Origin: Clostridia bacterium
GTDB taxonomy: Bacteria > Bacillota > Clostridia > Oscillospirales > Ruminococcaceae
Assembly: GCA_026000865.1 (NCBI GenBank)
Contig: BNZF01000067.1
Coordinates: forward strand, 1-5,730
Direction: 5' to 3'
DNA: 5,730 nt
Below the pieces are notes generated by a model. The model was not told the DNA's origin, ran no database searches, and was given only the letters and a program-made list of their open reading frames with translations. The position numbers were made by a program, and so were the translations under genes. Position 1 is the first letter of the stretch. Every line of letters begins with the position of its first letter. Shown here in pieces: positions 1 to 5,146 of the stretch.

Positions 1-1394
1 CAGTTGTCAAAACGGTAAAAGGCGTTAAAAATATTGCAACGATTTACAAAACGCAAGGTTTCAAAAAAGCGACTGCAACGCTCGGTAAAAATGCTATTGG
101 TGGTGCAGGAAAATTCGCCGTGAAAGGTGGTAAAGCGGTTGTTAAATTAGTCGCAGAAACGGCTAAAAAAGCAATGCTCAAAGTTGTTTTGCCAGTTGTT
201 TTAATAGTCGCACTTTTATTTATGGCAGGCACGATGATGAGTACGCCTGCGTTGGGTGTGGTCGGGTATATTCAAGAGAGTATAGGTTGGGTTTTCAAAA
301 TTTTTCACAAAAACACAGAGCCGGATTATGACAATCTTCCCGAGCCGTCTGACGACACGGAACTTTACAACAATTATCTTGATTTAGTTGCACAATCACA
401 ATTAATATTGGATGATGAAAATAATAAAACTCAAAAAATCAACGCATTAAAATCAGCTTATCCGTCAACGATTTTGAACACATCAAACCGCATATACAGC
501 GGTTGGCAGACTTATTTTACAAATTTAGCAAGTAAAAATAACGACATTGCAAGCCGTGAAATTGCTATAAATATTTCGGTTTTGCCAACTCCTGTTGACG
601 GTGAAGAAACCAAATGGGAGACAGAAAAAATAACTTATACGAGCAGTTTTGACTGGATAAAAATTACAGAAGATTTTATTTTGAGCGATTATAAATCTTT
701 CTTTATTGTGTCATATTTCGACAAATTTCCCGATAATGGTACTGATACTTCAAGCATTCCCGTGGAGTTTAAGGAGAGTGAAGTTAAAACTTTTTTGTGC
801 AAATATGACGGTTTTTCGGGCAGTAAAGAGGCTTTCCCTGCACTCTATGACTATATTGAAATTCAGATTACAACAACTACAATTCCTCGCCGTGCCGAGG
901 AAGAACGCACGGGTCAGCATACAGTTTCAGTAAAGAAAACTCGGAGAGTTTCATATCAAGAATATGAGACGGTGACTGAGGAAAATCCCGCATACGCTGC
1001 CGCAAGAGAAAGATATTATGACTATCAAACGCTTTACGACCGGCAGACTGATGACCGTGCGAAATCGGCGATGTATTCAACTTTGCAAAGTTATAAAAGT
1101 GCGTATAATAATTTTTCTCCGACAACAATTACTGTCACAAAATCGGTCACAAAATATCGCGATGAGGATTATTGGGTTGATGAAATTGTAACAGAAACCT
1201 ATAATATTTGGGTGACTTATTACAGTTATAACATTGATTTGATAATTACTCCACGTCTCGGAAAAGCCCAGTTAAATCCGCAATATATGACGACAAAATA
1301 TCCGACTTCCGACCCTAAAACAGCAGATATTATCGACAGATATAACTTCGCAAAAGAATTTTTGCAAGATATTGAAGATAACGCAACTGGGTAA
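1..1394 (+). CDS. Membrane-anchored conjugation-type protein (CD1108-like), 5'-truncated, no peptidase domain seen
   Basis: The reading frame is open to the left edge (first full codon at 3), so the true start lies upstream; the GTG at 120 is internal and not a credible start. The 463 visible residues begin with about 57 residues rich in Lys, Gly and Ala. One strong membrane segment follows at about residues 60-80 (LPVVLIVALLFMAGTMM), and then about 380 polar residues that should lie outside the cell. This architecture resembles the CD1108-type mobile element proteins of Tn1549-like ICEs, which belong to the transfer apparatus and usually end in an NlpC/P60 or CHAP wall hydrolase. No catalytic Cys-His peptidase motif is visible, and the only Cys I noticed in the exported part is in a FLCKYDGF context. 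Residues 307-327 and 377-398 are Thr/Val/Tyr-rich probable beta strands flanking a helical Tyr/Arg-rich stretch. The stop at 1392-1394 is followed by a normal spacer, so no frameshift is evident. The family assignment is by general resemblance only. Confidence 0.6.
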   Translation, partial: VVKTVKGVKNIATIYKTQGFKKATATLGKNAIGGAGKFAVKGGKAVVKLVAETAKKAMLKVVLPVVLIVALLFMAGTMMSTPALGVVGYIQESIGWVFKIFHKNTEPDYDNLPEPSDDTELYNNYLDLVAQSQLILDDENNKTQKINALKSAYPSTILNTSNRIYSGWQTYFTNLASKNNDIASREIAINISVLPTPVDGEETKWETEKITYTSSFDWIKITEDFILSDYKSFFIVSYFDKFPDNGTDTSSIPVEFKESEVKTFLCKYDGFSGSKEAFPALYDYIEIQITTTTIPRRAEEERTGQHTVSVKKTRRVSYQEYETVTEENPAYAAARERYYDYQTLYDRQTDDRAKSAMYSTLQSYKSAYNNFSPTTITVTKSVTKYRDEDYWVDEIVTETYNIWVTYYSYNIDLIITPRLGKAQLNPQYMTTKYPTSDPKTADIIDRYNFAKEFLQDIEDNATG

Positions 1395-1446
1395 TTTGAC
1401 TCATTGACAAATATAAAAAATTATATTAAAACATGGAGATGGTATT

Positions 1447-1695
1447 ATGGAAAGCACACCACAAAAGTCAAAAAAGAGCTATACTGACGAAGAACAACTT
1501 GAAATAAAAACACAGAAAATCGCGTATCATAAAGAACAACTTGAACTTCTTACAAAGCAAGTTGCAGAGTTAAAAGACAGAATTAATCGCAAAGAAATCA
1601 ACAATTTTATGACTGCACTTTGTAAAGCAGGAATTACGATTGATGAGGCAAAAGAAATGCTTGGACTGGGTAAAAATATGGTTTCTAAAATTTAA
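1447..1695 (+). CDS. Small coiled-coil ICE protein (DUF4315-like)
   Basis: An 82-residue protein starting at ATG 1447, with GGAG at 1435-1438, 8 bases upstream. Residues about 14-53 are a charged Glu/Lys/Gln-rich helix with a leucine heptad-like pattern, predicting a coiled coil. The C-terminal part (about 57-82, AGITIDEAKEMLGLGKNMV) looks like a short helical pair. Size, a charged coiled coil followed by an 'aGItidEakemL' type tail, and position between a CD1108-like gene and topB match the small DUF4315 proteins of Tn1549-like elements, whose molecular role is not established. It may be co-transcribed with the gene 52 bases upstream: no terminator separates them. The family name is tentative; the existence of the gene is well supported by its RBS and codon pattern. 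Confidence 0.65.
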   Translation: MESTPQKSKKSYTDEEQLEIKTQKIAYHKEQLELLTKQVAELKDRINRKEINNFMTALCKAGITIDEAKEMLGLGKNMVSKI

Positions 1696-1703
1696 AATTT
1701 TGC

Positions 1704-1732
1704 TTGACATCCATTATTACTAATGTTATAAT
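1704..1732 (+). promoter_or_regulatory. Full-consensus sigma-A promoter of the toxin-antitoxin-like operon
   Basis: TTGACA at 1704-1709 and TATAAT at 1727-1732 are both perfect matches, separated by exactly 17 bp, with an extended -10 TG at 1724-1725. Transcription should start near 1739-1740, giving a leader of about 20 bases that carries TTGGAGG (1747-1753). The promoter lies in the 65-base gap after the 82-residue gene, so the downstream pair has its own transcription. A promoter this strong is likely to be repressed, which would suit autoregulation by an antitoxin or toxin-antitoxin complex. Confidence 0.85.
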
Positions 1733-1736
1733 TATA
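1712..1736. promoter_or_regulatory. Candidate operator: two short palindromes inside the promoter
   Basis: Two perfect inverted repeats sit between the -35 box and the start site. CATTA (1712-1716) and TAATG (1721-1725) form a 5-bp repeat with a 4-base gap in the spacer. TATAATTATA (1727-1736) is a 10-base palindrome that includes the -10 box. Either could be bound by a repressor from the downstream operon. Short AT-rich palindromes also arise by chance in sequence this AT-rich, so this is only a candidate. Confidence 0.3.
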
Positions 1737-1746
1737 TTCATATTGA

Positions 1747-1753
1747 TTGGAGG
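1747..1753 (+). promoter_or_regulatory. Strong RBS that fixes the start of the acidic protein at 1761
   Basis: TTGGAGG ends 7 bases before ATG 1761. The same frame is open further upstream to a TTG at 1704, but that TTG is part of the -35 box and the segment in between holds the -10 box and the start of transcription, so translation must begin at 1761. Confidence 0.85.
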
Positions 1754-1760
1754 TTTTACA

Positions 1761-2207
1761 ATGGAAAATATAATAAATTATGACAAATCGTTGTCGGAAA
1801 ATATAACTTCTGGAATTGTAAATGAAGTAATTGACGTTTTAAATAATGAGATTTCAAAACTGAATGATATGTCAACTTTTGAGGCAACAAAATATATTTT
1901 CAGTAGTACGTTCGTGAATTTAATTGAAACACCATCATATATTCGCTCATATTTTTATCATTTGAATTTGGTGGATAAATTAAATGCTCAATTTATTGAC
2001 GCAGAATTACCATTTAATGTCAATATTGGTCGTGAACTAAACGAATTATTGGAAAAAAATTCAATAACAGAAAATGACATTATTCAGAATTTCAACGGTG
2101 TTGTGGAAACTTTATATCTTACGTTTACCCCTGAAATGAATAAAATTCTTAATGAAGGAATAAATATCTCAATTGAAGAATGCACACCATTTGAAGAGGC
2201 GGATTGA
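1761..2207 (+). CDS. Unrecognised acidic protein, candidate antitoxin of the YoeB-like toxin
   Basis: A 148-residue protein starting at ATG 1761, behind a strong RBS and a consensus promoter. I do not recognise the family. It is strongly acidic (about 25 Asp/Glu against 8 Lys/Arg by eye), is predicted mostly helical, has no signal peptide or membrane segment, and ends in the acidic tail ECTPFEEAD. Residues around 92-112 (GRELNELLEKNSITENDIIQNF) could form a helix-turn-helix-like helical pair, but the match is weak. The stop at 2205-2207 is 3 bases before the toxin start, the usual antitoxin-then-toxin arrangement with translational coupling. It lacks the short beta-rich N-terminus of Phd/YefM antitoxins and is nearly twice their usual length. 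The antitoxin role is inferred from order, spacing, charge and the shared promoter only. The gene is notably AT-rich: 14 of 60 bases are G or C at 1801-1860 and 16 of 60 at 2041-2100. Confidence 0.7.
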   Translation: MENIINYDKSLSENITSGIVNEVIDVLNNEISKLNDMSTFEATKYIFSSTFVNLIETPSYIRSYFYHLNLVDKLNAQFIDAELPFNVNIGRELNELLEKNSITENDIIQNFNGVVETLYLTFTPEMNKILNEGINISIEECTPFEEAD

Positions 2208-2210
2208 GAT

Positions 2211-2477
2211 ATGTACAGTATTTTACTTGCTTCACAGGCAAAAAAAGATAAGAAAATCATTGAAAAATCCGTGCATAAAAGCAAATATCATCAATTATTA
2301 GATATTATTAAGCATAATCCGTATCAAAATCCACCACCATATGAAAAGCTTGACGGGAATAAAGAAATCTTGTATTCAAGACGTATAAATATTCAGCACC
2401 GACTTGTTTATCAAATTTATGAAACCGAAAAGTTGATTAAAATTATATCGTCTTGGTCACATTATGAAAATTTATAA
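2211..2477 (+). CDS. yoeB: YoeB/Txe-family toxin (RelE superfamily mRNA interferase)
   Basis: An 88-residue protein whose C-terminal two thirds match YoeB/Txe toxins, which bind the ribosomal A site and cleave mRNA there. Visible signatures are NPPPYEKL (residues 40-47), SRRINIQHRLVYQI (56-69) and the terminal SHYE (83-86). By alignment from memory to E. coli YoeB, Glu46, Arg65, His83 and Tyr84 correspond here to Glu45, Arg64, His84 and Tyr85, so the catalytic set is complete and the toxin is probably active. The N-terminal Lys-rich helices are typical. The start at ATG 2211 lies 3 bases after the stop of the acidic protein, with only a weak GAGG (2196-2199) 11 bases upstream, so translation probably depends on coupling to the upstream gene. 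A terminator follows directly. No YefM-like gene is present next to it. The family call is firm; activity is inferred. Confidence 0.93.
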   Translation: MYSILLASQAKKDKKIIEKSVHKSKYHQLLDIIKHNPYQNPPPYEKLDGNKEILYSRRINIQHRLVYQIYETEKLIKIISSWSHYENL

Positions 2478-2483
2478 CTACAA

Positions 2484-2515
2484 AAAGAACGCTTTTAAGG
2501 CGTTCTTTAATTTTT
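2484..2515 (+). terminator. Rho-independent terminator of the toxin-antitoxin-like operon
   Basis: Perfect 9-bp arms AAAGAACGC (2484-2492) and GCGTTCTTT (2500-2508) enclose a 7-base loop that can pair further (a T-G wobble and a T-A pair, leaving a 3-base loop). A short AA and then TTTTT (2511-2515) follow. The hairpin begins 6 bases after the toxin stop codon. It ends 15 bases before the topB start, leaving room for the topB RBS but not for a promoter. Confidence 0.88.
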
Positions 2516-2530
2516 GAGAGGAACAAAAAA

Positions 2531-4657
2531 ATGAGCATTTTAATATTGGCTGAAAAACCGAGCGTTGCAAGAGACATCGCGAGAGTAATCGGTGCTTCAA
2601 ACGAAAAAGTCATAGATTGCCTAAAATACTATGAGGGTAACGGTTACTTTGTTTCAAACTTTCGAGGTCATTTAGTCGGGCTTGCAGACGTTGACTATTA
2701 TTTTTCAGAACTGAAAAAAGAGGAAAAGAACGTCAGCAAAAACGGACAGATTTTTTGGAACAAAGTCCCGTTGCCCATCTTACCAAGCCAGTTTGTAATG
2801 CTTCCGAGCAAGGACACAAAAGCCCACGTTATGGCTCTTAAAAAGCTAATCGCACTCCCTGAAGTTACGGTCGTTGTAAACGGTGCGGACGCAGGACGTG
2901 AGGGAGAGTGCATTTTTAGATATGTTTACGACTATCTAAAATGTCAAAAACCGACAAAAAGACTGTGGATTTCGAGCCTTACTGATGAGAGCATTAAACA
3001 AGGAATGGCAAGCCTTTTGGACGGTCACGCAAAAGACAAAATCTATGACGCAGGTCTTGCAAGAGTGAAAACTGATTGGCTCATCGGCATGAATTTCACA
3101 CGGCTTTATTCAATGCTAAATGATGTGTATCCGCTGAATGTCGGGCGAGTTGTAACTCCGACTTTGCGTATGATTGCAGAGCGTGATATTGAAATTTCTA
3201 ATTTCAAAAAGGCAAAATATTATACTCTGAACCTTGACAACGGTGCTGAATATTTCGTTTCTGACGGTGAAAACACTTTTTCAGAAAAGTCAAAAGCAGA
3301 CAATATTACAAGCAGACTAAACGGCAAAAATGTTACGGTGAAATCTGCTGAAAAGAAAAGAAAACAGGAGCAACGTCCGCTACTTCATAGCCTTACAAGT
3401 TTACAAAAAGAGGCTAACGAAAAGCACGGTTTGACTGCCGAGCAGACGTTAAATTCACTCCAAAATTTATACGAAAAAAAGCTGACAACCTATCCGCGAA
3501 CGGACAGCAATTGCATTACCGAGGACATGAAAAATAAATTGCCGCAGTTAGTAAAGGCTGTGGCATTTTTCGATGAAAACCGCGTGAATACGCTATTGTT
3601 GCAGGGTTTGAACCTTGACAAACGTGTTGTAGATAACTCGAAAGTTTCCGACCACCACGCCGTTATTCCGACTGAACTTGCAAGCCAAAGTAAACTTGAT
3701 GAGCTTTCAGATAATGAGAAAAAAGTCTTTGAACTTGTTATAAATCGCTTTTTGCTTGCACTCGAACAGCCGTATTTTTATGACGAAACAACTTTTATTT
3801 TCAGTTGTGAAGACTATGATTTTAGGCTTATTTCAAAACTTCCTGTGTTGCTTGGTTGGAAGAAATATGAGCAGTTAAAAATTGATGAAAAGTCAAATAT
3901 CGCCTATTGTCAAGGCGATACTTTTACCGCACAAGTAACAGTTTCTGAAAAGGAAACATCCCCGCCAAAACCGTTCACGGAGAGTACGCTTTTGTCCGCA
4001 ATGGAAAACATTTCACGCCGTATTGAGGACAAGGAAAAAGCTGAATTTGTCAAGGAACGTGGACTTGGAACTCCTGCGACAAGAGCGTCTATAATCGAAA
4101 AATTGGTATCGGGCAAAACGCCGTTTGCCGAGCGAAAAGGCAAAAATCTTGTGTCAACCGAACACGGTCGCAAAGTGATTTCACTTCTTCCCGAACCTGT
4201 AAAATCTATTGAATTTACTGCCGATATGGAGGAAAAATTATCCGACATTGAGAGCGGTAAAATTACTGCCGCACAATTTTTGACCGATATACAAAATTTC
4301 ATTAAAGAACGCAAATCCGACTTTGAAAAGTTGCAAATTAAACAGTCTGAAAAGCGTTCATATACTCCGCAAAATCGTGAAGTTATCGGGGTTTGTCCGA
4401 AGTGCGGTAAGAATGTTTATGAAAGCACGAGCGATAAATTCAAGGCTTTTTCTTGCGAAAGTGAGAAATGTTTTGTACTTTGGAAAAAGCAATTCGGCAA
4501 AGAAAATGCTGTTACAAAAACTGTCGCAAAGCAAATTCTTACAAAGAAAAAATCTGCTCTGATAAATGGTTTTGTAAGCAAAACAGGTAAGGAATATTCG
4601 GCATTTCTTGTTTTGAAAGACGATTTTTCTGTTGGTTTGGAGTTTGAGAAAAGATGA
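2531..4657 (+). CDS. topB: DNA topoisomerase III, plasmid/ICE type
   Basis: A 708-residue type IA topoisomerase, full length for the ICE/plasmid TopB group. It relaxes and decatenates DNA through a transient 5'-phosphotyrosine link, probably helping processing of transfer or replication intermediates. The N-terminal Toprim domain shows LILAEKPSVARDIA (4-17, with acidic Glu8) and the metal-binding GADAGREGE (118-126, Asp120). The active-site loop is TTYPRTDS with catalytic Tyr321. Other family motifs are TDWLIGMNFTRLYS, VGRVVTPTL, HHAVIPT (375-381) and GLGTPATRASIIEKL (511-525). A C-terminal zinc ribbon has Cys622, Cys625, Cys642 and Cys647. The start at ATG 2531 follows AGAGGA with 8-base spacing. 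The gene is richer in GC than the cassette before it (27 of 60 at 2821-2880, 26 of 60 at 3481-3540). No promoter is evident between the upstream terminator and the start, so expression may depend on read-through. Its TGA overlaps the next possible start in ATGA. Confidence 0.96.
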   Translation: MSILILAEKPSVARDIARVIGASNEKVIDCLKYYEGNGYFVSNFRGHLVGLADVDYYFSELKKEEKNVSKNGQIFWNKVPLPILPSQFVMLPSKDTKAHVMALKKLIALPEVTVVVNGADAGREGECIFRYVYDYLKCQKPTKRLWISSLTDESIKQGMASLLDGHAKDKIYDAGLARVKTDWLIGMNFTRLYSMLNDVYPLNVGRVVTPTLRMIAERDIEISNFKKAKYYTLNLDNGAEYFVSDGENTFSEKSKADNITSRLNGKNVTVKSAEKKRKQEQRPLLHSLTSLQKEANEKHGLTAEQTLNSLQNLYEKKLTTYPRTDSNCITEDMKNKLPQLVKAVAFFDENRVNTLLLQGLNLDKRVVDNSKVSDHHAVIPTELASQSKLDELSDNEKKVFELVINRFLLALEQPYFYDETTFIFSCEDYDFRLISKLPVLLGWKKYEQLKIDEKSNIAYCQGDTFTAQVTVSEKETSPPKPFTESTLLSAMENISRRIEDKEKAEFVKERGLGTPATRASIIEKLVSGKTPFAERKGKNLVSTEHGRKVISLLPEPVKSIEFTADMEEKLSDIESGKITAAQFLTDIQNFIKERKSDFEKLQIKQSEKRSYTPQNREVIGVCPKCGKNVYESTSDKFKAFSCESEKCFVLWKKQFGKENAVTKTVAKQILTKKKSALINGFVSKTGKEYSAFLVLKDDFSVGLEFEKR

Positions 4658-4863
4658 AAATATTTCAAATAATTATGGTTTTACTTTTGACATTATCACT
4701 TATTATTAGGATAATAAGTTTAATGATTTGTTGGAAAAACAATGATTTCGGGTCCAAAGACCAAAATGATTTTTCTTCTATCAACAAAAAGCCGACCAGA
4801 ATGATAATCCATCAAACAACAAAAATACTATCTTTTGTTGGGAATTTTGATTCTAAATTTTGA
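4654..4863 (+). CDS. Possible small membrane protein
   Basis: A 69-residue frame whose ATG overlaps the topB stop (ATGA at 4654-4657), with GGAG at 4639-4642 (11-base spacing). Residues about 3-27 form one hydrophobic segment (IIMVLLLTLSLIIRIISLMI) interrupted by a single Arg; the remaining 42 residues are polar and low-complexity. I recognise no family. The four-base overlap and hydrophobic start favour a real, coupled gene. Against it, the same DNA holds a promoter (4687-4715), a 9-bp palindrome and repeated 8-mers, and the hydrophobic palindromic stretch S-L-I-I-R-I-I-S is a direct consequence of the DNA palindrome. The stretch could equally be the control region and leader of the downstream regulator. 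Confidence 0.4.
   Translation: MKIFQIIMVLLLTLSLIIRIISLMICWKNNDFGSKDQNDFSSINKKPTRMIIHQTTKILSFVGNFDSKF
4687..4715 (+). promoter_or_regulatory. Probable sigma-A promoter for the regulator/TraX unit
   Basis: TTGACA (4687-4692, perfect) and GATAAT (4710-4715, five of six) are separated by exactly 17 bp. Transcription would start near 4722, leaving an untranslated leader of about 158 bases before the XRE gene. The promoter lies just after topB, within the possible small membrane gene, and would make the regulator and TraX-like gene independent of topB transcription. Confidence 0.6.
4698..4719. promoter_or_regulatory. Candidate operator: perfect 9-bp inverted repeat over the -10 box
   Basis: ACTTATTAT (4698-4706) and ATAATAAGT (4711-4719) are exact inverted copies separated by TAGG. 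The repeat covers most of the promoter spacer and the whole -10 box, the position where a bound dimeric repressor blocks RNA polymerase. The XRE regulator encoded 160 bases downstream is the natural candidate to bind it. A hairpin role in RNA is possible but the stem is AT-rich and lies largely upstream of the predicted start site. Confidence 0.5.
4722..4772 (+). repeat. Three copies of AATGATTT in the leader, with a small GC hairpin
   Basis: AATGATTT occurs at 4722-4729, 4741-4748 and 4765-4772. The first copy is in a different codon phase from the other two, so protein sequence does not explain the repetition. Between the second and third copies GGTC (4751-4754) and GACC (4759-4762) form a small hairpin with CAAA loop. 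The group lies directly downstream of the predicted start of transcription. It may be regulatory, but the 8-mers are AT-rich and could be chance. Confidence 0.3.
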
Positions 4864-4879
4864 AAGGAGTTGATAAAAA

Positions 4880-5143
4880 ATGACGGAAGAGAAGATTACT
4901 AATTTAGTAAATTACACGCTCGGAATGAGGATTAGATATTTGCGTTCGGTAAATAATTTGTCGTTACAGGAGTTTGGTGAATTGCTCGGAGTTGTTTATG
5001 AAACCGCAAGACTTTGGGAACACGACAAATACGTTCCTAAAATTGAAATGATATTTAGAATTGCTAATCTGTTTGATGTTCCTGTCAATATTCTTACTGA
5101 CGGCGTTGAAAAATTTGACTTTATCCATTTGGCAAAGGAGTAA
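4880..5143 (+). CDS. XRE-family helix-turn-helix regulator
   Basis: An 87-residue protein with a single XRE/Cro-type DNA-binding domain over about residues 14-75. The first helix is MRIRYLRSVNN. The helix-turn-helix is LSLQEFGELLGVVYETARLWEHDKYVPKIEMI, with the typical 'W-E-x-x-x-x-x-P' feature after the recognition helix, and the ending FDVPVNILTDG is typical of the family. No second domain is present, so it probably acts as a small dimeric repressor. ATG 4880 is preceded by AAAGGAG (4863-4869) at 10 bases. The TraX-like gene starts 3 bases after its stop, and its RBS lies within the last codons here, so the two are surely co-transcribed. The palindrome at 4698-4719 is a plausible autoregulatory target. 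DNA-binding function is well supported; the target is inferred. Confidence 0.9.
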   Translation: MTEEKITNLVNYTLGMRIRYLRSVNNLSLQEFGELLGVVYETARLWEHDKYVPKIEMIFRIANLFDVPVNILTDGVEKFDFIHLAKE

Positions 5144-5146
5144 AAA

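Noticed and set aside
120..122. GTG as the start of the first gene
   Set aside because: The frame is open upstream to the window edge with the same Lys/Gly/Ala-rich composition, and no RBS precedes this GTG, so it is an internal codon of a truncated gene.
1396..1432. Promoter for the 82-residue gene, using TTGACT (1396-1401) or TTGACA (1404-1409)
   Set aside because: The only -10 candidates at suitable spacing are poor (AATTAT or TAAAAC, four of six), and the second would place the start of transcription at or after the RBS. Co-transcription with the upstream gene is simpler.
1687..1701. Inverted repeat AAAATTT / AAATTTT at the end of the 82-residue gene, as a terminator
   Set aside because: The arms are purely A and T with a one-base centre, too weak to terminate transcription, and no separate T-tract follows.
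2437..2478. Promoter for topB inside the end of the toxin gene (CATTAT at 2460-2465 or TATAAC at 2473-2478)
   Set aside because: Neither has a reasonable -35 box at 16-18 bp, and a start from the second would fall in the terminator stem.
3910..4314. A 134-residue minus-strand frame inside topB
   Set aside because: It lies opposite strongly conserved TopB motifs, has no RBS or family resemblance, and is a by-product of the coding strand.
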